DNA of 64,000 bases from positions 2,542,001 through 2,606,000 of the forward strand of contig JADCRB010000071.1 of NCBI GenBank assembly GCA_021464245.1. The letters run 5' to 3'. Both the position numbers and the translations under genes were made by a program. Position 1 is the stretch's first letter. Each line of letters begins with the position of its first letter. The notes beneath the pieces were generated by a model. The model made no database searches, was not told the DNA's origin, and saw nothing but the letters and a program-made list of their open reading frames with translations. Origin of the DNA: Carallia brachiata (lineage: Eukaryota; Streptophyta; Magnoliopsida; Malpighiales; Rhizophoraceae). This document shows, piece after piece, positions 11,300-22,378 of this stretch.

Positions 11300-12310
11300 T
11301 ACGAATATGGAAGTACCCGGTATTGGCAACCGGTTATATAATCTTTTGGAGATTTATATGTGGCTGAGAAAACTTTGATTTCTCCTAGTTCATTTGGTTA
11401 TTGGCAGAAGATAACACCCTCCCTCATATAGTAACAATTGTATTTGGTTTTATACAGCTAATGAGACGATCATTACAATTTTGCAATTTCATGTGAGTCC
11501 CTTAAGGAAGGTTACAAATTCGGTCAAAAGGAGAGGAATTTATAATATTGTAGCTGCTTATGGTTATTTTAGTCAGTTGATTTTTTGATATGTTAGTCTC
11601 CACAACTGTCCTTCTTTACATTTTTTCCTAACTGCTTGGCCTATTCTTTACATTTCTTCCCAGTTGTTTGGCCTGTAGTAGATATCTAATTCACTGTTTT
11701 AGGTATTAACACTATGTCTTTCAACTTAAATGGATTCAAAAATAGATGTTTACTAATCTTATTCATATTTTTTTTTAGTATTACACACACATGATTTTGG
11801 ATTATATAAATTTATTATATAATCTCATATCTTCAAAATTTCTTAGTAAATGAGTGTTTTGTCCACTTTTTCTTTTTTTAAATTTATTCCCCAAAAAAAG
11901 ATGAAATGATTTTTTTTTTCTCCGCAGGATTATCATTTGGGTAATGGAACCCATCTGATGCCTCATGCCTTATAGTAGAATAATGAGCAAACATCTCTCT
12001 TGGAGCCTTTGATTATTAAGTTTCAAAAACAAAAACAAAAACAAAAACAAAAACAGAGAGAGAAAAGGAAAAAGTGAACGACTGGGAGAAAAGACAGGCT
12101 TACCTGCAAGAAGAGGCCCAACTAGTGTTAATTCCTTGAAAAAGCCCAAAGAAGTTGGATAAGTTTTACCACTGTACCCGCTAACAAGTTTGCACTGCTG
12201 TCCATGTTTCAATGCTTTTGGGTCAAATATTAGGCCTGAAAATTCCCCCAGAATACGTCTGAACTCTCAAATGGTTTGCCACCGCACGTCCAAAAAAAAA
12301 GATATATTTT
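11300..12310. repeat. Duplicated upstream module of the inhibitor array, first copy
   Basis: Landmarks TATTGGCAACCGG, ATCTTTTGGAGATT, GGCCCAAC.AGTGTTAA and TTTTGGGTCAAATATTAGGC recur in the same order upstream of copy 4 (about 17.8-19.05 kb) and copy 5 (about 22.4-22.77 kb). The best preserved block (12119-12290) can be read on the minus strand as a short open segment (words FDPKALRHGH and GPLLA), but it matches no family I recognise and is broken differently in each copy. Confidence 0.6.
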
Positions 12311-12540
12311 TTTTTTTTGACATTAAACGTGACATGTTTCATTAATTAGAGAAATCAAAATATAACAATTGTCTAAGGGTTTGCGGAGGGTTGCCAACCC
12401 AGTCCACGGGACACTCCCCCACTCTGGACTGTTTTGCCACCCAATCTGCAACCCTATTAGCTGAACGCTTGATAAAGGAGACACTACAAAAAAAAAAGAT
12501 ATAAAGAAAACAAACTTGACACTGCAACATTGTTTACTTA

Positions 12541-12617
12541 GGGCCTGTTCGTTTGCGTCGCCGTTGCCTTTTTTTTCTGTTGAACAACAAAAACTAACAA
12601 AGAAACCGAACGGGCCG
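12541..12617. mobile_element. Short Tourist-like MITE
   Basis: It begins GGGCCTGTTCGTTT and ends AAACCGAACGGGCC, imperfect inverted ends of the PIF/Harbinger-Tourist type, and is flanked on both sides by TTA, the target duplication expected for that group. The comparable position upstream of copies 4 and 5 lacks it. At about 77 bp it is very short for the family. Confidence 0.7.
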
Positions 12618-12619
12618 TT

Positions 12620-15600
12620 AATATTTTACAAGTTGGCCAGTGGATGGACTGGTAATAATTCCCAATTAAAAAATTTAGGAGATAACCATTGTACCCCAGC
12701 AAAGACCAATAATCTGTGTAGTTAAAATTTATAATTGCAATTCTTGAGCTTACAATATAAGAAAAAAAAATGAATTAAATAAAGTTATCTTACACTCAAG
12801 TATTCGGTTGGATTAAATATACTTCTAACTTTAACATTGTAGGGGTGGTAATTGGTCAGTAATTCTTATTGGGCTTATGAAGTGTATTTCTATGAAGGTT
12901 TAGAGCGTTTGAATATCCTTACAAAATATTCTAACATAATTTTTCCTCTCGAAATGGGAGATACAATCCCTACTTTCTATTTTTTATTTAAAAAAAAACA
13001 TAGCGCAACACAGCCCACTCAGAATGAGTCTTCATTCTTGAGTAAAATGGGGGGAAAAACGAAACTGATGATTGGTGGCCGGTTAATGTCAGCAGCAGCC
13101 TGAATAACACTAAGACAACTCGAATTATGGGAGTCGCATGTCAAAAAGCATTTTTACATAATGTCCATTGGTATTCCTCTACGTAATAAAGCATATTGAG
13201 CACAAGTTAAAATAGATTGCTTGGACCTTTATAAACTAACCATTCTTTGGTGGTCTTGAATCAATTGTCGGTGATATCGCAAATACAATGTGGGCTGTTG
13301 TTGTTGTCTTCGCCCCTGTTAGCTAGCTTTCGCAACGAACCTGTCCTAAAGAGAGACAGAGCTACCATTATAATCTCACAGTTGAGATCACAAAGACATG
13401 ACTGTTGAGCATAAGTTGTTTGTTTCTTCTTCTTTTTTTTTTAATTTTATTATTTTTATCTTATTTTATTAAAAAATTTATTGAATTGTAAGTTATATAA
13501 TAAAAGTAACTATGAATCTCACACTAAATTTCTGTATTAAAAATCTTAAGTTTTAATTACTACATTGTCCATAGGAGACAACAAAAGTAGTTTTTGTTTA
13601 TAAAGAAATTAAATCCTAAATATTATTTTGTCCAGAAATTAAAATTAAGTGCCCCATGTGTTTTTTTAATTGTTTATTGTTTATTAGTTTGTTCTAAGTT
13701 CTTTGTGCCCCGTTTAGGTTAGTTTGGTTTTTGGAGTACTTGTAGGGAAACATGAGAGTCGAAAATGGGAAGGTTTGAGTAAATAATAAATTTATAGGTT
13801 TAATATTATATTTCAACTTAAAATTTTAAAATATTAAGATTATAGGTCATTTTTACTTACTTATTCATCTATTTCTTTTCCAATGTAAGATATTAAATAC
13901 AACAATTCACACGTTGAGCTTGCTCTTATTAAATGCACATCACTGTACCAAGCTTAATAATAGCAAGTAAAGTCCCGCTAAACTAAAATGTGGAAAAGTG
14001 AAGTCCTGCTAAGTTTAAATCTAGAAAAATCTGAATAAAATTTAAATAAATAACAAACTCATTAATTTAACACTATATTTTAATTCAAAATCTTAAAATA
14101 TTAAGATTATGAGTCTTTCTCATTTATAAATTTTTTTTTTTTTTATTTTTTTAATGTAAAATATTTAACACAACAAGTCACACACAAAATTTTAATACTC
14201 TAAGCAGATCATTCCAACACTTTTTGTGGGCCAATTACATGTTAAACTGTAGTTTCATCAAGCAATTTTGTTTTCTAAATGAAATGTGGGTTACTTCATA
14301 TTTCTTTGTGACCCCTAAAATTCCATGCCAACCCTAGTCGGCGGCAAAATGATAATAATGAACTAGTACGGCGCTATTGCACCAGTTGTGTCTCCATTCT
14401 CAGCCATTCTAATAACGCAATGCTGGTGGTGGAGGCTGCAGGGTTGGACAACTTGCGTCAGCTTAAGGAATAGTTTCATTATAGATATATTGTAGACTCA
14501 ATTATATGGCCACGGTAGATTTAACATGATTACTGCAGGCTTCATTCAATAAAAAAATAATATTTTGATTTTTTTTTGAAATTTTCAGTTTTCTCACCCG
14601 AAATTATTAGATGTGCAATTAGGACAACAAAATGTGCAACTATACATTATCAAACATTTTTATATTTTGTCGCACATTTTAAGTTATTTGTTCCATATTT
14701 TGTCTGGCCAAAAAAAAAAAAAGTTCCATATTTTGTTATACTAATTGCACTTTTATTGATTTTTGGCAAAAGAAATTTAAAATTTTCAAAAAAAATATTA
14801 AAATTTTATTTTTTTCATTAATATGTTGTAAAACTCGGTACCTGTAACGAAGTAATATAATTATTAGAGAGCCGTTACTACATTAGAGGGATTTGCGCTC
14901 AAAATTTTGTCTGTATTCAACTATTCTCGAACTTTTTACAACTATTATAATAAATTTTGCAACAAAGAAACAATAAAATATTTTTTTAGTTGTAAAAAGT
15001 ATCTCAGTCATTATAAAAAATAAAAATTTAGTTATATTCAAACAAAACTTTTAACATAAATCTTTTAGGTCTGTAATTTTTTTGTTTTTAATTATTAACA
15101 TCCATCTCGTTTTAGTTTCAAGCACTAGATGATGAGTTGCCACGCACCAAGAGGATCATAAATCTATGCGTTTGGGGCAGCATTAATAGGTCCCACGGAG
15201 CCATTATAAATTCAAAGTAAGCGTGAATCATGACAGTCAAAGAAAAAAAAAAAAAAAAGACAGTTGCATAAACTCATCATTCTTGGTACATTCACAATCT
15301 ATTCCAAAGAAGATGGGCAAACTCTTTGTACATCGGGTGACCCAAACCAATAAATTTTTTTTAATAAAATTAAAATTTAGATTTAGATATAAGTTATTTT
15401 CAAATATAAAATATAATTAAAAATAATTTTAAAATAATAAAAAAATAACATTTTAGTGAGTGTGTATATATTTTAGTAATAAAATTTTTTTAAAATAAAA
15501 TTTTTAATAATTTTTTATTCATTTAATATATTCAGTGCACCTAAAACTTCCTTCGTACATTATTCGGTACCAAAATGCAAAGTTTTGCAAGCACTTGTTG

Positions 15601-15650
15601 ATGGGGTTAATTTCATTTAGATATCATTACAGACGCTATATATATTTCAG
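12620..15650. other. Long upstream flank of copy 3, duplicated further right
   Basis: Non-coding as far as I can see. Much of it corresponds to 22.8-24.75 kb: the stretches around 13000-13400, 14220-14470 (TGCTGGTGGTGGAGGC) and 14540-14670 (CATTCAATAAAA...AATGTGCAAC) recur at 23.2-23.6, 23.9-24.18 and 24.56-24.69 kb. The copies differ by many small indels. Confidence 0.6.
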
Positions 15651-15678
15651 CAGCGTGCTGAGGGATTCAGAATATCCT

Positions 15679-16995
15679 TTAGGCTTTAGAGGTGAAGTTG
15701 AAGTTGGCACAAGTAGTCTGTCTAAACAACAAGGAAGAGCTGAACCCAAGCCTTGAATTGGCAAGATCAAACTGCAGAAGATTGTCCTCCAACTGATGCC
15801 CTCCAATGACTATCGATGTCCTGGGACGGATTCCACCGTCCACAAAGCCGAGGCACAATATATCATTTCTTACTTCAACCATGGAATTTGCACCCAAAAT
15901 TCTCCAGTAAACGCTATCTCTTTGCAGCACAAGATCAATCGGAGGCACGGCCGGGCCGACTCGTGTGCCGCCTATCTTAGTAGAGTTAAAACATGCCCCA
16001 AATGGTGCGACAGGTGCCACTCTGGGGACGTTGGCTAACTCTTGAATGAAAGCACTGATGAAAGCATTGTAGATTGATGTTTCCATCACTGTGTAAGGAT
16101 GTACAGTGCTAATCTTGGTTCCACCGTAGCCTTCTTTGTCAATTGATAGCAATGTTGTGTTCAGCGTTACAGGTTTTTCATTGATCTTGATAGACTTGAC
16201 TCCAATGAAGTAGTCAGAGGAAGGTTCACCAGTATAGTAAGCAGATGCCGTGCTCACACGGTTGAGGATTAGCGGAGTGTAAACAAGGGATGTAGAGGCA
16301 TCAATATTTGGAAGCAAAACATAAGGCCCGTTGCCAAAGAACACAACACCTTTAGCATTTGAGGAAGAGCTCAGACAAATGGCAAATTTCCTGTCAAAAC
16401 TAAAAGTAGAAGAGAATTGAGAAGGAAGTGATATCCTGGTCCTGCCAAGACCCGCCATGCCCTTGACGCCTTCGGCAAGTTTTTCCAGGATCGACGTTTC
16501 CCCACAACTGAAGAGCCAATTAGGCACCGTGACAATCCTCCCAGGATTGGCCCCATCTGTAGATTGAATAGATACAACGTCCTGACCAAGCTCCCCTGCG
16601 CTGATAGTTCCTATCAAAGTATTTTCTGGAAAAAGCAGACATGTATTATTGTTGCAACCAGGCTTGGGTGCAGAATAGCAGTCAGCCTTGCAGTTCTTTG
16701 CCTTGGCAATCGAGCATTGTGCAGATTTGCAGCGTTGAGGTTTATAGGAGGATGAGACATAGCCTTGTTCACAGTCAACCCAGAGAAACTGACCGCCAAG
16801 ATCGAGGGTCAACTTGACAGGAACTAGAGGAGTTCTTTGGTTGATTTGGGTGAGATATTGCAGGGTCGATGGATCTTTTGATACCGGAAGAAAAAGTGCT
16901 TTTGGCCTGAAATATGGTGCCTGTGCCGTGGAAGGGCATGTAAATATGAGAAGAACAAAGCAAAAGAAACTGAAAACTACCAGTGAGAATGCCAT
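15679..16995 (-). CDS. EDGP / xyloglucanase-inhibitor-like protein, copy 4
   Basis: Intronless 438-aa frame. I chose the ATG at 16993-16995 (MAFSLVVFSFFCF...) and not an upstream in-frame start, because it gives a normal signal peptide (about residues 1-25, ending CPSTAQ) and the same start as copy 5. Mature domain: RPKALFLPV near the N-terminus, LDLGGQFLWVDC in place of an active DTG motif, the second catalytic site replaced by GGTKIST, and twelve cysteines. The C-terminus is NFNFTSKA. Predicted role: secreted, catalytically dead pepsin-fold protein that binds and inhibits microbial GH12-type wall hydrolases, as known for EDGP/XEGIP. A TATA box lies 61 nt upstream. The 3' half is nearly identical to copy 5. 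Confidence 0.93.
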   Translation of the reverse strand: MAFSLVVFSFFCFVLLIFTCPSTAQAPYFRPKALFLPVSKDPSTLQYLTQINQRTPLVPVKLTLDLGGQFLWVDCEQGYVSSSYKPQRCKSAQCSIAKAKNCKADCYSAPKPGCNNNTCLLFPENTLIGTISAGELGQDVVSIQSTDGANPGRIVTVPNWLFSCGETSILEKLAEGVKGMAGLGRTRISLPSQFSSTFSFDRKFAICLSSSSNAKGVVFFGNGPYVLLPNIDASTSLVYTPLILNRVSTASAYYTGEPSSDYFIGVKSIKINEKPVTLNTTLLSIDKEGYGGTKISTVHPYTVMETSIYNAFISAFIQELANVPRVAPVAPFGACFNSTKIGGTRVGPAVPPIDLVLQRDSVYWRILGANSMVEVRNDILCLGFVDGGIRPRTSIVIGGHQLEDNLLQFDLANSRLGFSSSLLFRQTTCANFNFTSKA

Positions 16996-17055
16996 CTTGT
17001 GCTTGTTGAAAGGCGAGGGACAGAATGCATTGACAATTACTAGATTTTTATTGCT

Positions 17056-17062
17056 TTTTATA
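17056..17062 (-). promoter_or_regulatory. TATA box of inhibitor copy 4
   Basis: TATAAAA on the minus strand, 61 nt upstream of the ATG at 16995. Sequence and spacing are conserved with copy 5. Confidence 0.7.
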
Positions 17063-19300
17063 AGAATTTTTTGGATGATCCCACCAATAGAATTCTTCCT
17101 AAAATCAAGTGGCTGCACATGTTCAAAGCATGAGCTGTTAGACACTGAATCTAGTGGATATAAATTTATAAATTTTTGGGCCTGCTGTCGGCGCTGAATA
17201 TAGAAGACTCTACACTATATTGTCCTTTTTTTTTTATTGCTCAACTGTAAGTTTCCTTGATTGAGTAAATGCGGCGGCCGGCTCCATATCGAAAAGAAAA
17301 AAGTTACATTTATAAAAGAAAAAGAGACTGAAACGCTATTTAAATATAATTAATTAAATTTAATATATAATTAATTATAAAAAATTTATATTTAATTATA
17401 TTTGTAATTCAATTAATTTTATATTGAATTCAATTAATTAGATTTAAAAAAAATTTTAAATATATTTTTCTTAAAAAATATAACAGTACTGACAAAAAAA
17501 ACCCAAAAAAAGAACATTTTGACCCTGACTTTGCTTTGGCTTATCCTTTTATCCGTCGATTCCTAAGGCTGCCAGACTTTGCTCCTTTGAAAAAAGGTTG
17601 CTATGAGTAAAAAAAAAAAAAAAAATTGAAAAAAGGTTGCCAGATATTGTACAATTGGTTGTCAGATTTAACCATATCCTCTAAATTTTCTGTTTGTAAG
17701 ATCTGGTTTCGGGTCCCCACTAAAACCAGCCGATTTTGACTGAAAACAAGGGACAATTGTGTCTGGTGGATAGAATGGCGTTGAAGGACTGGGACATTAG
17801 GAAATGGGAAAAAGCTGACGGGTGACCCATGAAGGAATTTACTTAATGTGGACGAACCCGGTATGGGCAACCGGGCATAAAATCTTTTGGAGATTAATGT
17901 GTGGCAGAGAAAATTTTCTTTATCCTATTTCATTTAAGGAAAAAGTTACATTATTTAACAAAAAAATTATTTAAAATTTTGTCTGAATGTAATTATTTAT
18001 ATTTGATGTGCAACTAACTAGATTTCATGTGTAAAGAAATGACAGTAATTTTTTTTTTTTGTTTTAGTTGCACTTGGAATCCAAATGATTACAAACCAAA
18101 TACAGACAGTTACATTCAGACAATATTTCTGATATATTTTTATCTAAAAATATAATGGAGCTCTTCATTTAATTATATGCAGAAGATAGCATCCTTCCTC
18201 GTATAATAAGTTAATAACAGTTGCATTTGGTTTGAAATAGCTAATGAGACAATTATTACAATTTTGCAATTTTACATGAATCCGTTGACGAAGATTACAG
18301 ATTTAGTCAGAGGGAGAAACTTATAATATCACAGCCGCTAATGGTTATTTTAGTCGATTGATTTTCCAATTTTTAGTTTCATAACTTTTTGTTCTTTACA
18401 TTTTTTGCTAACTGCTTGGCCTATCCTTTACATTTCTTCCTAGTTGCTTGACCTATAGTAGATATCTGGTTGACTGTCTTAAGTATTAGCACTATAGGTT
18501 TCAACCTAAATGACTTTAATTTTGAGTATTTATTAGTATTACTACAATGACTTTCAACTTAAATGAATTCAATATTAAGTATTTATTAATAGTTGTCATA
18601 TTTTTATAAGTATAACACACATGTGACGTTATACTATATAAAATTATTTTATAATCATATATTTTTAAGATTTCTTAATAAATGAGTGTTTTTATTAAAT
18701 TTTTTATCTTTTTTGGTACAGTTACTCATTTGGGTAACTGGACCCACATGACGCCTTACGGTAAAAGAATGAGCAAACATCCCTCTATGGAGTCTAGGCT
18801 CTAGATCATGAAAACAAGCTGCCAGGTTTAAAAAAGGGAAAAAAAAAAAAAGACGAAATAAAAAAAGAGAATGAATGGAACAAAAGACACGCTCGCTTGT
18901 AAGAAGAGGCCCAACGAGTGTTAAGAAGTTGGATAAGTTTACCACTGTACCCGTTGCACTGATGTCCATGTCTCAATGCTTTTGGGTCAAATATTAGGCC
19001 TGAAAATTCCCCCAGAATACGTCTAAACTCGCAAATGGTTTGCCACTGCACGTCCAAGAAAATAAATAAATAAATAAATGAGAAGAAAACAAACTTGCCA
19101 CTGCAACACTCTTTACCGAATATTTTACAAGTTGGCCTGTAAGGGACTACTAATAATACTCAATTTTCAAATTGAGGAGATAACCAATGTGCCATAGCAA
19201 AGACCAGTAATATGAGTTGTTAAAACTTAAAATTGCAATTCTTGAGTTTACAATATAAGACAAAGCAATGAATTAAATGAAATTATTATATATTAAAACA
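17063..19300. repeat. Duplicated upstream module, copy 4 unit
   Basis: Collinear with 10430-12900 and 20990-23100. It carries its own insertions: an AT-rich block at about 17310-17500 and the element at 17937-18163. A poly-A run lies at 17609-17624. Short open frames around 18655-19057 are relics shared with the other units and not accepted as genes. Confidence 0.7.
17937..18163. mobile_element. MITE-like insertion with 8-bp target duplication (hAT-like)
   Basis: The 227-bp segment is flanked by TTCATTTA at 17929-17936 and again at 18164-18171. The paralogous site upstream of copy 5 (about 22460-22475) has a single TTCATTTA and no insert. Inside are exact inverted repeats, TTGTCTGAATGTAA on the left and TTACATTCAGACAA on the right. 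An 8-bp duplication is typical of hAT elements; no transposase is encoded. Confidence 0.8.
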
Positions 19301-19606
19301 TTCTATTAGACTAAATATACGTCTAACCTTAACCTTGCATGATTAGTAATTAATCTGTAATTCTTGTTGGGTCGTAAGGTATATTTTATAAGTAATTTAG
19401 CGTTCAGTGTTGGATTATCATTGCAATATATTCTAATACAATTTTTGTGCACCGAAAACTCCGCCAATTTAAGATTTCCCTTGTACATTATTCGGTACGA
19501 AAATGCAAAGTTTTGCAAGCACTTATTAATGGGGTTACTTCCATTTAGATATCATTACAGACGCTATATATATTTCAGCAGCGTGCTGAGGGATTCAGAA
19601 TATCCT

Positions 19607-20923
19607 TTAGGCTTTAGAGGTGAAGTTGAAGTTGGCACAAGTAGTCTGTCTAAACAACAAGGAAGAGCTGAACCCAAGCCTTGAATTGGCAAGATCAAAC
19701 TGTAGAAGATTGTCCTCCAACTGATACCCTCCAATGACTATCGATGTCCTGGGACGGATTCCACCGTCCACAAAGCCGAGGCACAATATATCATTTCTTA
19801 CTTCAACCATGGAATTTGCACCCAAAATTCTCCAGTAAACGCTATCTCTTTGCAGCACAAGATCAATCGGAGGCACGGCCGGGCCGACTCGTGTGCCGCC
19901 TATCTTAGTAGAGTTAAAACATGCCCCAAATGGTGCGACAGGTGCCACTCTGGGGACGTTGGCTAACTCTTGAATGAAAGCACTGATGAAAGCATTGTAG
20001 ATTGATGTTTCCATCACTGTGTAAGGATGTACAGTGCTAATCTTGGTTCCACCGTAGCCTTCTTTGTCAATTGATAGCAATGTTGTGTTCAGCGTGACAG
20101 GTTTTTCATTGATCTTGATAGACTTGACTCCAATGAAGTAGTCAGAGGAAGGTTCACCGTTATAGTAAGCAGCTGCTGTGCTCACACGGTTGAGGATTAG
20201 CGGAGTGTAAACAAGCGCTTTAGAGGCATCAATATTTGGAAGCAAAACATAAGGCCCGTTGCCAAAGAACACAACACCTTCAGCACTTGCGGAAGAGCTC
20301 AGACAGATGGCAAATTTCCTGTCAAAACCAAAAGCAGAAGAGAATTGAGAAGCAAGTGATATCCTGGTCCTGCCAAGACCCGCCATGCCCTTGACGCCTT
20401 CGGCAAGGTTTTCCAGGATCGACGTTTCCCCACAACCGAAGAGCCAATTAGGCACCGTGACAATCCTGCCTGGATTGTTTCCATCTGTAGATTGAATGGA
20501 TACAACGTCCTGACCAAGCTCCCCTCCGGTGGCAGTTCCTATCACAGTATTTTCTGGAAAAAGCAAACATGTATTATTGTTGCAACCAGGCTTGGGTGCA
20601 GAATAGCAGTCAGCCTTGCAGTTCTTTGCCTTGGCAAGCGAGCATTGTGCAGATTTGCAGCGTTGAGGTTTATAGGAGGATGAGACATAACCTTGCTCAC
20701 AGTCAACCCAGAGAAACTGACCGCCAAGATCAAGGGTCAACTTGACAGGAAGTAGAGGAGTTCGTTGGCTGATTTGGGTGAGATATTGCTGGGTCGATGG
20801 ATCTTTTGATACTGGAAGAACAAGTGCTTTAGGCCTGAAGTATGGTTTCTGTGCCGTGGAAGGGCATGTAAATATGAGAAGAGCAAAGCAAAAGAAACTG
20901 AACACTACCGGTGAGAATGCCAT
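19607..20923 (-). CDS. EDGP / xyloglucanase-inhibitor-like protein, copy 5
   Basis: Intronless 438-aa frame starting MAFSPVVFSFFCF with a signal peptide ending CPSTAQ. The fold markers are the same as in copy 4: LDLGGQFLWVDC instead of an active Asp motif, GGTKIST at the second site, twelve mature cysteines, and YWRILGANSM and the NFNFTSKA end. Predicted to be secreted to the apoplast and to inhibit microbial xyloglucan- or xylan-degrading enzymes; the target cannot be read from the sequence. It differs from copy 4 mainly in the N-terminal two thirds (for example KPYF for APYF, and ASAEGVV for SNAKGVV), while the last ~180 codons are almost identical. A TATA box lies 61 nt upstream. Confidence 0.94.
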   Translation of the reverse strand: MAFSPVVFSFFCFALLIFTCPSTAQKPYFRPKALVLPVSKDPSTQQYLTQISQRTPLLPVKLTLDLGGQFLWVDCEQGYVSSSYKPQRCKSAQCSLAKAKNCKADCYSAPKPGCNNNTCLLFPENTVIGTATGGELGQDVVSIQSTDGNNPGRIVTVPNWLFGCGETSILENLAEGVKGMAGLGRTRISLASQFSSAFGFDRKFAICLSSSASAEGVVFFGNGPYVLLPNIDASKALVYTPLILNRVSTAAAYYNGEPSSDYFIGVKSIKINEKPVTLNTTLLSIDKEGYGGTKISTVHPYTVMETSIYNAFISAFIQELANVPRVAPVAPFGACFNSTKIGGTRVGPAVPPIDLVLQRDSVYWRILGANSMVEVRNDILCLGFVDGGIRPRTSIVIGGYQLEDNLLQFDLANSRLGFSSSLLFRQTTCANFNFTSKA

Positions 20924-20983
20924 CTTGTGTTTGTTGAAAGGTGAGGGACAGAATGCATTGATAATTACTAGATTTTAATTGCT

Positions 20984-20990
20984 TTTTATA
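20984..20990 (-). promoter_or_regulatory. TATA box of inhibitor copy 5
   Basis: TATAAAA on the minus strand, 61 nt upstream of the ATG at 20923, identical in context to copy 4. Confidence 0.7.
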
Positions 20991-21911
20991 AGAATTTTTT
21001 GGATGATCCCATCAATAGAATTCTTCCTAAAATTTAGTGGCTGCATATGTCCAAAGAAGTAGACTTATTAAATTAATAACCAATCTATGGATCTCCCATG
21101 AGTTGTTACACACCGACAATAGTGGATATAAATTTATAAATTTATTATTGGCCTACTGCCGGCGCTGAATACGAAAGAGTCCTACACCATATTGTCCTTT
21201 TTTTTATTGGTCAACAGTAAGTTTCCTTGATTGAGTAAATGCAGCGGGCGGCTCCGCGTGGAAATTATCAGAACGGTTAATGTTAATAATCAGATAAATT
21301 TACCATGTAAAAGTGTCATATTGTAATAATAAATAGATTTTATGAAGTTTTAATAGTAAAATATATAAAAAAATATGTAGTTATTTTTTATTTATTTTTT
21401 AATATTATAATTGTATAAAATTTATCTATTATTATAATATAATTATAATATAACAATGTTTTTTGTATGATATAAAAAACAAACAGTTTGACCGTGACTT
21501 TGCTTTAGCTTATTCTTTTATTTCGCCAATTTATTTATTTTAAGGGTGCCAGATTTTTCCCATTTGAAAAACAGGTTGCTAGATTGTGTACAATTGGTTG
21601 TCAGATTTGGCCATATCCTCTAAATTTTTTTTTTTGTTTGTGACTATTTACTGTCCAATTTTAATAAATAAATTAATCTAAATTAATTTAAATAAAAATT
21701 TAAAAAATAGCAAAAATTTTATAATAAATATTTAATACAACTACTACATGTATAAGGACTCGAAGCTAAACTTGCCAATTCCTCTAAATTTTCTGTTTGT
21801 AAGATCTGGTTTCAGGTCCCCACTAAAACCCGCAGATTTTGACTTAAAACAAGGGACAATTGTGTGCGGTGGATGGAATGGTGTTGGAGGATTGGGATAT
21901 GGGAAATGAGA

Positions 21912-22131
21912 AAGAAAAAATGTTAGTTTTTTATGTATTTTTATTTTAGGTAGTGTTTTAATTAAAGTTTTAATTGATATTTTTAAAATAAAAATTAATA
22001 TTTTTAAAATATTTGTTATTACTTATTTTAAAAATTATTATTTTATTTAAAAAATATTAATTTTAATTTTAATTGAGACACCACTTAAAATAAAAATACT
22101 TAAGCCATCTATGCTTGTTTAGTGGGAAAAC
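21912..22131. mobile_element. AT-rich palindromic insertion 1
   Basis: It is absent from the matching positions upstream of copies 3 and 4, where GGAAATGGGAAAA continues directly. The insert has long, partly self-complementary arms (TTTTAATTAAAG...TTAATTTTAATTTTAATTGAG). A similar insert starts 38 bases further on. Confidence 0.55.
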
Positions 22132-22168
22132 CCGAGAAAACTGACGGGTGACCAGTGAAGGGAATTTA

Positions 22169-22378
22169 TGAATAAAAAAAATTAGTATCCAATTTATCTC
22201 AAATTTTATCTTAATTAAAATTAAAATTTATATTTTTAAAATTAAAATTAATATTTTTAAAATATTTTTTATTTTTATATTTTAAAAATATTAATATTTA
22301 TTTTAAAAATATTAATTATAATTTTAATCAAAATAGTGTTCGAGACAAAAACTATTGGGAAATATACGCTTGCTCTTA
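22169..22378. mobile_element. AT-rich palindromic insertion 2
   Basis: It interrupts the conserved stretch AATTTACGAATATGG: the left side reads TTATGAA and the right side TTACGAA, suggesting a short (3 or 7 bp) target duplication. The interior is made of self-complementary AT-rich blocks. Related blocks are seen at 7140-7330 and 38560-38720. Confidence 0.6.

Noticed and set aside
16996..17145. Longer N-terminus for inhibitor copy 4 starting upstream of the MAFSLVV methionine
   Set aside because: It would run through the TATA box and bury the signal peptide; copy 5 starts at the equivalent inner ATG.
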